Below, in pieces: positions 54,143 through 62,460 of a stretch of DNA of 64,000 nt. The stretch lies in NCBI RefSeq assembly GCF_018771565.1, contig NZ_CP076326.1:2418001-2482000 (forward strand). Direction: 5' to 3'. A program made the position numbers and the translations under genes. Below the pieces are notes generated by a model. That model was not told the origin of the DNA. It saw only the letters and a program-made list of their open reading frames with translations, and did not search any database. Position 1 is the stretch's first letter. Every line of letters begins with the position of its first letter. The stretch comes from Thermoflexus hugenholtzii (lineage in GTDB: Bacteria > Chloroflexota > Anaerolineae > Thermoflexales > Thermoflexaceae).

Positions 54143-55189
54143 ATGCGACGCGCTGTGATCCTCTTCTTGATCCTGATGCTCCTGGCCGGCTGCGCGGGGG
54201 CACCTTCCCCCACGCCCACCGCGACCTCTGCTCCCACGTTCACCCCGGCGCCCACGGCCACGCCCACCGTCCCCCCCACGCCCACGCCCTTCCTGCGCAT
54301 CGTCGACGACCACGGGCGGACCGTGGTGCTGAAGGACCGTCCCCAGCGCATCGTGACCCTCGCTCCCTCGGCGACGGAGATGATCTTCGCCGTCGGGGCC
54401 GGCGATCGCCTGGTCGGACGGGACGAGCTATCGGATTATCCGCCGGAGGCCAAGCAGGTCCCCAGCATCGGCAACACCTATCCGACCCTGAACACCGAGG
54501 CCATCGTCGCCCTGCGGCCGGATCTCATCCTGGCGCCCGGGGTGATCAGCCCGGAGCAGGTGAAGGCTCTGGAGGACCTGGGGCTGACGGTGTTCCATCA
54601 AAGCACCCCGAAGGATCTGGAGGGGATCTTCCAGCAGATCCTGACCGTGGGAAGGCTCACCGGGAACACGGCTCATGCGGAGAAGGTGGTGGCCGATCTG
54701 CGCGCCCGGGTCGCCGCCCTGGAGGAGAAGATCCGCTCCACCTCCAGCCGACCCAAGGTGTTCTATGAGCTGGACGCCACGGATCCGGGCAAGCCCTGGA
54801 CGGCGGGGCCGGGCTCCTTCATCGACCGGCTGATCACCATGGCCGGCGGGCAGAACGTCGGAGCCGTCCTCTCCAGCGAGTGGGGCCAGCTCAGCCTGGA
54901 GGAGCTGCTCCGCCAGGATCCCGATCTCATCATCCTGGGGACAGCGAACTACGGCGAGACGCCGGAGAAGGTCCGACAGCGGCCGGGCTGGAACCGCCTG
55001 CGGGCAGTGCGGGAGGGGCGGATCTACCCCATCGACGCGGATCGAATCTCCCGGCCCGGCCCGCGCATCGTGGAGGGCCTGGAGGCGATGGCCCGGATCA
55101 TCCACCCGGAGCTGTTCCCGCAGCAGGTCCGGGCGCCGCGCTGGCCTCTCGGGCTCTCCCGGGCTGCCCCGCTGCGGATTTGGCCGTGA
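54143..55189 (+). CDS. btuF: cobalamin ABC transporter, substrate-binding lipoprotein
   Basis: 348 residues. Lipobox LLAGC (Cys17), a Pro/Thr linker to about residue 52, then a class III periplasmic binding domain: DDHGRTVVLKDRPQRIVTLA, PSATEMIFAVGAGDRLVG, YPTLNTEAIVALRPDLILAP and a C-terminal lobe with RPGWNRLRAVREGRIYPID. Assigned to B12 rather than siderophore uptake because of the cobalamin riboswitch directly before it. The next gene, a BtuC-type permease, starts 37 bp downstream. Confidence 0.88.
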   Translation: MRRAVILFLILMLLAGCAGAPSPTPTATSAPTFTPAPTATPTVPPTPTPFLRIVDDHGRTVVLKDRPQRIVTLAPSATEMIFAVGAGDRLVGRDELSDYPPEAKQVPSIGNTYPTLNTEAIVALRPDLILAPGVISPEQVKALEDLGLTVFHQSTPKDLEGIFQQILTVGRLTGNTAHAEKVVADLRARVAALEEKIRSTSSRPKVFYELDATDPGKPWTAGPGSFIDRLITMAGGQNVGAVLSSEWGQLSLEELLRQDPDLIILGTANYGETPEKVRQRPGWNRLRAVREGRIYPIDADRISRPGPRIVEGLEAMARIIHPELFPQQVRAPRWPLGLSRAAPLRIWP

Positions 55190-55225
55190 GCGGGAGAGTG
55201 GGGGAATTCCGCCGGGGAGCATCCA

Positions 55226-56290
55226 ATGGCCGGTGAGACCCTTCGCCTGCTTCGACGCCGCGCCCGCCCGATGCGGATCGGCCTGTGGGCCGGCCTGGCG
55301 CTGGCGCTGGGGATGAGCCTGGGGATGGGGATGGCCCTGGGGCCGGTGAGCATCCCCCTGCCGGAGCTCGGCCGGGTTTTGATGGCGCGGATCCGACCCG
55401 GGGAAGGGGTGGATCCCACCCTGATGACCATTGTGTGGGAGGTGCGCATCCCCCGGGTGTTGCTGATGGCCCTGGCCGGGGCCGCGCTGGCCGGAGCGGG
55501 CGCGGCCTATCAGGGGTTGTTCCGCAACCCCCTGGCGGATCCTTACCTGATCGGCGTGGCGGCGGGGGCCAACCTGGGCGCCCTCATCGCCGTGGCGCTG
55601 AACTTCCCCGGCGTCTTCGCCGGCCTGCTGGGCCTCCCCCTCGCCGCCTTCATCGGGGGGATCCTGACGGTGGGGCTGGTCTACCGGCTGGCCCGGGTCG
55701 GGAAGACCCTCCCCCTCACCACGCTGTTGCTGTCCGGGGTGGCGGTGGGAGCGGTGCTGAACGCCCTGAGCCTCGGGCTGCTGATGCTGATGGTCGGCCG
55801 CATCGCCCCTTATCGAGCCTGGATCTGGATGCTGGGGGGCTATGCCCTGGGCGGATGGCCAGCCCTATGGGGGGCGCTCCCCTACGTGGCCCTGGGCCTG
55901 GGGGCGCTGGTCGCCCTGGGCTATCCCCTGGACGTGCTGCAGTTCGGGGAGGAGCAGGCGCTGCAGCTGGGCCTGCCGGTGGAGCGGGTGAAACGGCTGG
56001 CCATCGCCGCCGCCACCCTGGCCACGGCTGGCGCCGTGGCCTTCACCGGGATCATCGGCTTCGTCGGGCTGATCGCCCCGCATCTGGCCCGCCTGCTGAT
56101 CGGCCCACGTTATTCCCGGGTGATCCCCGCCTCGATCCTCCTGGGGGCAACCCTGCTGGCCCTCGCCGACCTGCTGAGCCGCATCCTGATACCTCCGCAG
56201 GAGATCCCCCTGACCCTGCTCACCGCCCTCCTGGGCGGACCTTTCTTCCTGTATCTGCTCAGCTCCACCCGCCGGGGGGCGTTCTTTTAA
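55226..56290 (+). CDS. btuC: cobalamin ABC transporter, permease
   Basis: 354 residues, about ten helices. FecCD/BtuC family motifs: RIPRVLLMALAGAALAGAGA, YQGLFRNPLADPYLIGVAAG, GIIGFVGLIAPHLARLLIGP, and the segment RVIPASILLGATLLALADLL. It pairs with the lipoprotein upstream. No ATPase gene (btuD) follows; the next gene is on the opposite strand. Confidence 0.88.
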   Translation: MAGETLRLLRRRARPMRIGLWAGLALALGMSLGMGMALGPVSIPLPELGRVLMARIRPGEGVDPTLMTIVWEVRIPRVLLMALAGAALAGAGAAYQGLFRNPLADPYLIGVAAGANLGALIAVALNFPGVFAGLLGLPLAAFIGGILTVGLVYRLARVGKTLPLTTLLLSGVAVGAVLNALSLGLLMLMVGRIAPYRAWIWMLGGYALGGWPALWGALPYVALGLGALVALGYPLDVLQFGEEQALQLGLPVERVKRLAIAAATLATAGAVAFTGIIGFVGLIAPHLARLLIGPRYSRVIPASILLGATLLALADLLSRILIPPQEIPLTLLTALLGGPFFLYLLSSTRRGAFF

Positions 56291-56309
56291 GGCCTGTTCA
56301 GGCGGCAAA

Positions 56310-56500
56310 ACAGGTTACTCCATCGCGGCGAAAGCCGGTCCTACGGCAAGGATGCCGAAATGAATTCCGGCCTACAGAGGCGACGGGTTGAGATGGACGC
56401 CGCTCCTGCAACGGAGGGGTTTCCGCCCCGCATCCTGGTCCCCGGTGACGCAGGGTTGCGGCTTCAGCCTCGGCCTTCCGCAGCGGTGAGCGCCTGGGCG
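56310..56500. repeat. decayed copy of the 5.2-kb palindromic repeat family
   Basis: Fragments of the repeat: CGGCGAAAGCCGGTCCTAC, AATGAATTCCGGCCTAC, GGGGTTTCCGCCCCGCATCC and GTGACGCAGGGTTGCGGC, in the same order as at 5195-5730. The stretch between btuC and panE has nothing else that can be recognised. Confidence 0.65.
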
Positions 56501-56531
56501 GATTCCTCGCCCCGGGTTTTCGGAAAGAAAT

Positions 56532-57485
56532 TCAAGGGGAAGCCTCCGCGGATACCCCGGCCCTCCGTTGCGCCTGGGCGTGGATGGGCTTCAGGACCGC
56601 GTAGATGAACGCGTGGGCAGGGGTGGGGACCCCGTAACGCGCCCCGATACGGACCACCGCGCCGCTCATGGCTTCGATCTCCAGCGGGCGGCCCGCTTCC
56701 ACGTCCCGCTGCATGGAGGAGGTGGCCGTCGGCGCCAGGCGGTCGATGAAGGCCATCGTCTGCGGCACCACATCGGGATCCAGCGGCACGCCCGCCGCCC
56801 GGGCCACCGCTTCAATCTCCCGCATCGCTTGCTCCAGCAGCGCCCGGGTCTCCGGGACCTCCCGCCACGCCCCTACCGGCAAACGCACCAGGCTGCCCAC
56901 CCCGCCGATGGCCGCGATGAAGAGGAACTTGGTCCAGAGCACCTTGCGGATCTCCGCGGTGGCCTCCGCCTCCGCCCCCGCCGCCGCGAAGGCGCCGGCG
57001 ATCGCTTGAGCGCGGGGGGTCAGCCGTCCGTCCAGCTCCCCCACGACGACCCGCCGGAAGGCGCTCTCCTGCCGGATGACGCCGGGCGCCTCGATCTGCG
57101 AAACCACCCAGACAGCGCCTGCCAGGGTCCGCTCCGTCCCCACCGCCGCGGCCACCTGATCCGGGGCCTCCACGCCGTTCTGGGTGGTCAGCACCACCCC
57201 CTCCGGGGCGAGCAGGCGAGGCAGAACCCCCACCGTCTCCGGGATGTGATAGGTCTTCACCGCGTAGAGGACGAGATCCGCCGGCGGGGCCTCCTCCGGG
57301 CGGTCCGTGGCGTGGACGGAGCGCAGGTGGAAATCCCCGTGGACGCTTTTGATCTGCAGGCCGCGGGCGCGCATCGCCTCCAGGTGAGCACCCCGGGCGA
57401 TGAACGTCACCTCGTGGCCGGCCCGGGCGAGCAAGGCCCCGAAGTAGCCTCCCACGCCGCCGCTGCCGAAGACGGTGACGCGCAT
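56532..57485 (-). CDS. panE: 2-dehydropantoate 2-reductase
   Basis: 317 residues. NADP-binding start MRVTVFGSGGVGGYFGALLA, then LVLYAVKTYHIPETV, TTQNGVEAPD and WTKFLFIAAIGGVGSL with the catalytic Lys (LWTKF), and TATSSMQRDVEAGRPLEIEA. It reduces ketopantoate to pantoate for coenzyme A synthesis. Members of the same family include other ketoacid reductases, so the exact substrate is likely but not proven. Confidence 0.85.
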   Translation of the reverse strand: MRVTVFGSGGVGGYFGALLARAGHEVTFIARGAHLEAMRARGLQIKSVHGDFHLRSVHATDRPEEAPPADLVLYAVKTYHIPETVGVLPRLLAPEGVVLTTQNGVEAPDQVAAAVGTERTLAGAVWVVSQIEAPGVIRQESAFRRVVVGELDGRLTPRAQAIAGAFAAAGAEAEATAEIRKVLWTKFLFIAAIGGVGSLVRLPVGAWREVPETRALLEQAMREIEAVARAAGVPLDPDVVPQTMAFIDRLAPTATSSMQRDVEAGRPLEIEAMSGAVVRIGARYGVPTPAHAFIYAVLKPIHAQAQRRAGVSAEASP

Positions 57486-57533
57486 GGTCTCGCCTCCTTG
57501 CCGGATGTCGGAACAGGCCGGGGCATCCGCGGC

Positions 57534-58889
57534 CTATGCGACCGCGTCGTCCGTGATCTCCAGCCCCCGATCGATGATCTCCAGCCCCTCCATCAGCTCC
57601 TCCTCCCGGATGCAGAGGGGAGGGTTGGTGAAGAAGGTGTTCCAGCGGATGAAGGTGTAGAGCCCGTTCTGGAGGAAGAACTCCTTCAAACGGTTCATGA
57701 TCCCCATCTCACGGGGCTGGGCGTTGAAGGGGACCAGGGGCTCGCGGGTCTCGCGGTTTTTGACCAGCTCCACCACCCCGAACAGGCCGATGCTGCGCAC
57801 ATCCCCCACGCTGGGATGGCGCTCCTTCAGCCGGGCGAGCTCCCGGGCCAGGATCTCCCCCATGCGCCGGGCGTTCTCGATGAGGCGATCCTCCTGATAA
57901 ACCTGCAGGGTGGCGATGGCCGCGGCCAGACAGAGGGGGTGAGAGTTATACGTGAGCCCGCCCGGGAAGGGCCGATCCCGGAAGAACTCGGCGATGCGCT
58001 CTGAGATCAGCACCGCGCCCAGGGGCAGATAGCCCGAGGTCAGGCCCTTGGCCACCGTCATCAAATCCGGAACCACCTTCCAGTGGTTCACGGCGAACCA
58101 TTCTCCGGTCCGCCCGAAGCCGCTCATCACCTCGTCGCAGATCAGCAGGATGCCGTAGCGATCGCAGAGCATCCGCAAGCCCTCCAGATACCCATCGGGC
58201 GGGATGATGATCCCATTGGTCCCCGTGACCGTCTCGATGAAGACGGCGGCGATGGTGTGCGGGCCTTCGAACTGAATGACGTCCTCCACATGATTCAGAC
58301 AATCCAGGGTGCAGCGCTCCTCGCGCATGCACCAGCGGCATCGATAGCGGTATGGATCCATCACGTGGATGACGCCGGGGATGCCGGGCTCGGCGGGCCA
58401 GCGCCGCGGGTCGCCGGTGAGGGTGATAGCCCCTGCCGTGGCCCCGTGATAGGAACGATAGCGAGCGATGATCTTATGGCGACCGGTGTAAAGGCGAGCG
58501 ATCTTGATGGCGTTCTCGTTCGCGTCCGCCCCGCCCAGGGTGAAGAAGACCTTCTTCAGATCCCCGGGGGCGATCTCCGCCAGCATGCGGCCCAGCCGGG
58601 CGCGGGGCTCCGTGGCCATGAAGGGATTCACATAGGGAAGCCGGGCGGCCTGCTCCTGGATGGCCCGGATGACCCGCTCGTCGCCATGGCCGATGTTCAC
58701 GTTCATCAGCTGGGAGTTGAAATCCAGATAGCGCCGCCCTCTGGCGTCCCAGAAGTAAACCCCTTTCGCCCGCACCACCGGGATGGGATCCACCATCCCC
58801 TGGGCGGACCACTCATAGATCGTATACTGCCGGCAGAGGGCCACGATCTCCTCCGCCGTCATCCCTGTCTCCAGGAACGCCTCCGCCAT
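57534..58889 (-). CDS. class III aminotransferase
   Basis: 451 residues from ATG 58889 (GGGAGG five bases before). PLP-dependent fold type I: WDARGRRYLDFNSQLMNVNI, YRSYHGATAGAITLTGDPRR, LICDEVMSGFGRTGEWFAVN (Asp for the pyridine N) and LMTVAKGLTSGYLPLGAVLI with the Schiff-base Lys. Cys-rich YRCRWCMREERCTLDC is unusual. Group: omega-amino acid or taurine/beta-alanine:pyruvate aminotransferases. The substrate is not determined; proximity to panE would fit a beta-alanine/pantothenate link (inference). Confidence 0.85.
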   Translation of the reverse strand: MAEAFLETGMTAEEIVALCRQYTIYEWSAQGMVDPIPVVRAKGVYFWDARGRRYLDFNSQLMNVNIGHGDERVIRAIQEQAARLPYVNPFMATEPRARLGRMLAEIAPGDLKKVFFTLGGADANENAIKIARLYTGRHKIIARYRSYHGATAGAITLTGDPRRWPAEPGIPGVIHVMDPYRYRCRWCMREERCTLDCLNHVEDVIQFEGPHTIAAVFIETVTGTNGIIIPPDGYLEGLRMLCDRYGILLICDEVMSGFGRTGEWFAVNHWKVVPDLMTVAKGLTSGYLPLGAVLISERIAEFFRDRPFPGGLTYNSHPLCLAAAIATLQVYQEDRLIENARRMGEILARELARLKERHPSVGDVRSIGLFGVVELVKNRETREPLVPFNAQPREMGIMNRLKEFFLQNGLYTFIRWNTFFTNPPLCIREEELMEGLEIIDRGLEITDDAVA

Positions 58890-59207
58890 GCTCACCTCCC
58901 GTCCGCAGAGGATTTCGGACCGGAAAACTCAGAGGGACGCCCGCTCACATCCGTTGACCCCGCACGGGTTCACCTTATTTTTCGCTGATCGAAGAGCCCG
59001 GGCAAGGCCCGTATCCCCGCCATCTCCCCTCGCCGCCTTGCCGCCGGCCAGGGCGCAAAGCCCGTGGATCCACCTGCGACGGAAAACCGGGAGGCCCGAG
59101 AGGCGGGGAAGATCCACATGGGAGGATCCCGTTCGGCATGGTAGAATGATAAGGGGGTTCGAACGAGCCCGGAGAGCCCATCGATCCTCGACCCGGGAGG
59201 TGGATCC

Positions 59208-59555
59208 CTGAACACGCTGGATCTCGCACACCGGATTGTGGACGCCATCCTGGACAAAAAAGGGATGGATGTGGTGCTGATGGACATCCGGTCCCGGGCG
59301 GCCTTCGCCGATTATTTCATCATCTGCACCGGGACCTCGGAGCGACAGCTGAAAGCGATCGTGGAGGGGATCGCGGAGGCCACGGCCCGGGGATACCAGG
59401 TGGACCCGGCGCGGGTGGAGGGAGACCCCGCCTCCGGATGGGTGCTGATGGATTACGGGGACATCATCGTCCACGTGTTCGCACCCCCGCAGCGTCGCTA
59501 CTACGACCTGGAATCCCTGTGGCGCGGGGCGCCGATCCTGGTGCGGGCCCAGTGA
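59208..59555 (+). CDS. rsfS: ribosomal silencing factor RsfS, apparent CTG start
   Basis: 115 residues if started at CTG 59208, which follows GGGAGG by seven bases and yields LNTLDLAHRIVDAILDKKG, the expected N-terminus. No ATG, GTG or TTG lies in frame at that place. The first conventional start, GTG 59238, would remove helix 1 of the family. Conserved DVVLMDIRSRAAFADYFIIC, TSERQLKAIVEGIA, GDIIVHVFAPPQRRYYDLESLW. It binds L14 and blocks subunit joining. Start remains to be tested. Confidence 0.85.
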   Translation: MNTLDLAHRIVDAILDKKGMDVVLMDIRSRAAFADYFIICTGTSERQLKAIVEGIAEATARGYQVDPARVEGDPASGWVLMDYGDIIVHVFAPPQRRYYDLESLWRGAPILVRAQ

Positions 59556-59592
59556 GCCGCTGCGTCGGAACCTCCATGGGAGAAACGAACCG

Positions 59593-60300
59593 GTGACTCT
59601 GCACTACGAAGACGCCCTGGAGCGGCTGGATCGGATCCTCCGGGCGCTGCGGCCGGAGCCCGCTGGGGGGGAGACAGCGGAGGAGGACATCCCGGAGGGG
59701 CCTCCGGTGCTGATCGTGGGCCTGGGGAACCCGGGGCCGGAGTATGCCCGCAACCGCCACAACGTCGGCTTCCGAGCGGTGGACCTCTTCGCCCAGGCCC
59801 ATCAAATGGCCTTCCGACGTATCCAGCATCAGGCCCTCCTCGCCGAGGGGCGCCTGGCCGGCCAGCGGGTGATCCTGGCCAAGCCACAGACGTTCATGAA
59901 CCTGAGCGGCCGCTCCGTGCGTCCCCTGGTTTCATCCTACCGTGTGCCGCTGAACCGGCTGCTCGTGGTCTACGATGACATGGACCTCCCGCTGGGGGCG
60001 ATCCGGCTGCGGCCCCGGGGCAGCCCGGGCGGCCACAACGGGATGAAATCCATCGTCCAGGCTCTGGGGACCACCGAGTTCCCGCGCCTGCGCATCGGCA
60101 TCGGGCGCCCTCCGGGGCAGATGGACCCAGCGGATTACGTCCTCCAGGACTTCCGGCCGGATGAGGAGGAGATCCTGGAGGGGGTGTTGCACCGGGCGGT
60201 TCAGGCGATGCGAACGTTCATTGAGGAGGGGCTGGAGGCCGCGATGAACCGCTTCAACACCCAGCCGGCGACCCGGCCGGCGGGGAAAACGGGCGAGTAG
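59593..60300 (+). CDS. pth: peptidyl-tRNA hydrolase
   Basis: 235 residues from GTG 59593, including a ~37-residue N-terminal extension (MTLHYEDALERLDRILRALR and an acidic linker). From GTG 59707 onward (VLIVGLGNPGPEYARNRHNVG) it has normal length (197) and ribosome site GGAGG, so either start is possible. Catalytic residues: Asn in LGNPGPEY, His in NRHNVGF, Asp in VYDDMDLPLG, and GSPGGHNGMKSI. It releases peptidyl-tRNA from abandoned translation. Its last ten bases, including the TAG stop, are the first ten of the tRNA-Val gene. Confidence 0.93.
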   Translation: MTLHYEDALERLDRILRALRPEPAGGETAEEDIPEGPPVLIVGLGNPGPEYARNRHNVGFRAVDLFAQAHQMAFRRIQHQALLAEGRLAGQRVILAKPQTFMNLSGRSVRPLVSSYRVPLNRLLVVYDDMDLPLGAIRLRPRGSPGGHNGMKSIVQALGTTEFPRLRIGIGRPPGQMDPADYVLQDFRPDEEEILEGVLHRAVQAMRTFIEEGLEAAMNRFNTQPATRPAGKTGE

Positions 60301-60363
60301 CTCAGGGGTGAGAGCATCCGCCTTACAAGCGGAGGGTCGCAGGTTCGAGTCCTGCCTCGCCCA
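60291..60363 (+). tRNA. tRNA-Val (anticodon TAC)
   Basis: 73 bases. Acceptor GGGCGAG/CTCGCCC with discriminator A and no encoded CCA; D-arm GCTC/GAGC; anticodon stem TCCGC/GCGGA with loop CTTACAA (TAC); T-arm GCAGG/CCTGC with loop TTCGAGT. All stems pair fully. The 5' end lies within pth. Confidence 0.97.
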
Positions 60364-60365
60364 TG

Positions 60366-60402
60366 GTGCAAAAGGGGCGCGAAGGCCGCGCCCCTTTTGC
60401 AC
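60366..60402 (+). terminator. hairpin after tRNA-Val
   Basis: Perfect 16-bp inverted repeat GTGCAAAAGGGGCGCG / CGCGCCCCTTTTGCAC with a five-base loop, beginning three bases after the tRNA. The 3' arm contains CCCCTTTT, suitable for termination. Confidence 0.85.
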
Positions 60403-60504
60403 GCCGAAGGAATTGGGCCCAGGGAGGCTTGCGCGTTGAATGAATTCGACCTGGGGAGGCCTTTGGCCGGGGGTCGGCTTGTGAGTCGAATGAATTCGAC
60501 CTCG

Positions 60505-61175
60505 GGAGGCCTTCGGCCAACGGTCGGCCTGCGCCGACCGGAAAGCATCTTTTGCGTCGGCGGAGGCCGACGCTTGGCGCAGGGTGCGCCGAATGAATTC
60601 GGCCTCCAGGGGCCTCCGGCCGACGGTCGGCCTGCGCCGACCGAAGAATCCCTCTTTGCGTCGGCGAAGGCCGACGCCCGGCGCGCAGCGCCTTAGAGGC
60701 CGATTTCAATCGGCGCAGAGCCTCCGGCCGACGGTCGGCCTGCGCCGACCGAAGAATCCCTCTTTGCGTCGGCGAAGGCCGACGCCCGGCGCGCAAGCGC
60801 CTTGAGGGGCCGATTTCAATCGGCGCAGAGCCTTCGGCCGACGGTCGGCCTGCGCCGACCGAAGAATCCCTCTTTGCGTCGGCGAAGGCCGACGCCCGGC
60901 GCGCAGCGCCTTGAGGGGCCGATTTCAATCGGCGCAGAGCCTTCGGCCGACGGTCGGCCTGCGCCGACCGAAGAATCCCTCTTTGCGTCGGCGAAGGCCG
61001 ACGCTCGGCGCGCAGCGCCTCGGAAGGCCGATTTCAATCGGCGCAGAGCCTCCGGCCGACGGTCGACCTGCGCCGACCGAAGAATCCCTCTTTGCGTCGG
61101 CGAAGGCCGACGCCCGGCGCGCAGCGCCTTGAGGGGCCGATTTCAATCGGCGTCAAGGCCGACGTCCGGCGCGGT
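60505..61175. repeat. ~109-bp palindrome-rich tandem repeat, six copies
   Basis: Five close copies start at about 60613, 60721, 60831, 60940 and 61049 (periods 108, 110, 109, 109), with a more diverged copy from about 60505 and fragments from 60420. Each has three dyads: GGCCGACGGTCGGCC, GCGTCGGCGAAGGCCGACGC and GGCCGATTTCAATCGGC, plus the line CCGAAGAATCCCTCTTTGCG. The period is not a multiple of three, so open frames across it are by-products. The block separates the tRNA terminator from thiI. Confidence 0.92.
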
Positions 61176-61215
61176 GGAGCGGACCGAGATCCGGATCCAG
61201 GACGAGGAAGGAGCG

Positions 61216-62424
61216 ATGGAAAGCCGGTATGCCGTGGTGCATTATGCGGAGATCGGCCTGAAAGGCCGCAACCGGGGCTTCTTCGAGCGGACCCTGGCCC
61301 GGCGGATCGAGGAGCGGCTCCAGGACGTCGGGCCGGCCCTCGTGGAGCGCCTCCCCGGCCGCTTCCTGATCCGGCTCCCGCGCCCGATCCCGGAGGCCCT
61401 CTGGGTGGAGCGCCTGCGCACGGTCTTCGGCATCGCCTACTTCGCGCCGGCCATCCCCGCCGCGAAGGATCTCCACGTCCTCACCGAGATCGTCCTCCGC
61501 CACCTCCCCTCCGAGCCCGTCCCCTCCTTTTGCATTCGAGCCTCCCGGGCGGATAAATCCTTCCCCTTCACCTCCCAGGAGATCGAGCGCCACATCGGCG
61601 CGGAGGTCCAGCGCCGCACCGGCTGGCGGGTGAACCTGGAGGAGCCCGCCTGGGTCGCTTACATTGAGATCGCCACCAACACCGCCCTGGTCTACTTCGC
61701 CCGCCATCGGGGTCCCGGCGGACTGCCGGTCGGGGTCAGCGGGAAGGTGGGGCTGCTGCTCTCCGGCGGCATCGACTCCCCCGTGGCCGGCTATCTGATG
61801 CTCAAGCGGGGTTGCGAGGTGATCCCCATTCACTTCCACAGCGGGCCCTTCGGAGATTGGGTCGCCTCGGAGGCCAAGGCCGCGGCCCTGGTGCGCCAGC
61901 TCCAGCCCTACGGGATGAACCCCTGGCTCTACATCGTGCCCATCGGGGAGCTCCAGCGCGCCATCGTCCTGGCCGCCCCCGCCCCCTATCGCCTCATCCT
62001 TTACCGCCGCCTGATGGTCCGGGTGGCGGAGGCCCTCACCCGCCGGGAGGGCGGGCTGGCCCTGGTGACCGGGGATTCCCTCGGGCAGGTGGCCTCCCAG
62101 ACCCTGGAGAGCCTGTCCGTCATCGAGGACGCGGCGACCATGCCCATCCTGCGCCCGCTCATCGGGATGGACAAGGTCGAGATCATCGAGCGGGCGCGGG
62201 CCATCGGGACCTATGAGCTCTCGATCATGCCCGGGGAGGATTGCTGCCAGTTCCTGATGCCGCCCCGGGTGATCACCCGGCCTGCCCTGGAGACCGTACG
62301 GGAGATCGAAGCGCGGGTGCGGATGGAGGAGCTGGTCGCGCAGGCCCTGGAGCAAGCGATGCGGGTCCCGGCCTCCCGCGCCGCTCCGGCCCCGGTCCCA
62401 GACCCGAAGGGCCTGGCCCCATGA
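61216..62424 (+). CDS. thiI: tRNA 4-thiouridine / thiazole sulfurtransferase ThiI
   Basis: 402 residues from ATG 61216 (GGAAGGAG before it); the frame extends upstream into the tandem repeats but has no family content there. NFLD and THUMP domains (AVVHYAEIGLKGRNRGFFE, then EIERHIGAEVQRRTGWRVNL), PP-loop SGGIDSPVAGYLM near 183, and MPGEDCCQFLMPPR at the position of the catalytic Cys. No rhodanese domain, as in many Firmicute and Chloroflexota forms. Functions in s4U8 formation and possibly in thiamine synthesis. Confidence 0.93.
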   Translation: MESRYAVVHYAEIGLKGRNRGFFERTLARRIEERLQDVGPALVERLPGRFLIRLPRPIPEALWVERLRTVFGIAYFAPAIPAAKDLHVLTEIVLRHLPSEPVPSFCIRASRADKSFPFTSQEIERHIGAEVQRRTGWRVNLEEPAWVAYIEIATNTALVYFARHRGPGGLPVGVSGKVGLLLSGGIDSPVAGYLMLKRGCEVIPIHFHSGPFGDWVASEAKAAALVRQLQPYGMNPWLYIVPIGELQRAIVLAAPAPYRLILYRRLMVRVAEALTRREGGLALVTGDSLGQVASQTLESLSVIEDAATMPILRPLIGMDKVEIIERARAIGTYELSIMPGEDCCQFLMPPRVITRPALETVREIEARVRMEELVAQALEQAMRVPASRAAPAPVPDPKGLAP

Positions 62425-62460
62425 AGGTGAGTCCCATCCTGATCCAACCAGGAGGCATCC

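Noticed and set aside
56568-58004. 478-codon plus-strand open frame opposite panE and the aminotransferase
   Set aside because: Same high-GC antisense effect; no ribosome site or motifs.
59100-59160. promoter of rsfS around TAGAAT (59140-59145)
   Set aside because: A -10-like box is present but no acceptable -35 at 16-18 bp, so not listed as a feature.
60505-61175. CRISPR array
   Set aside because: Repeats are directly adjacent ~109-bp units with no unique spacers and no cas genes are nearby.
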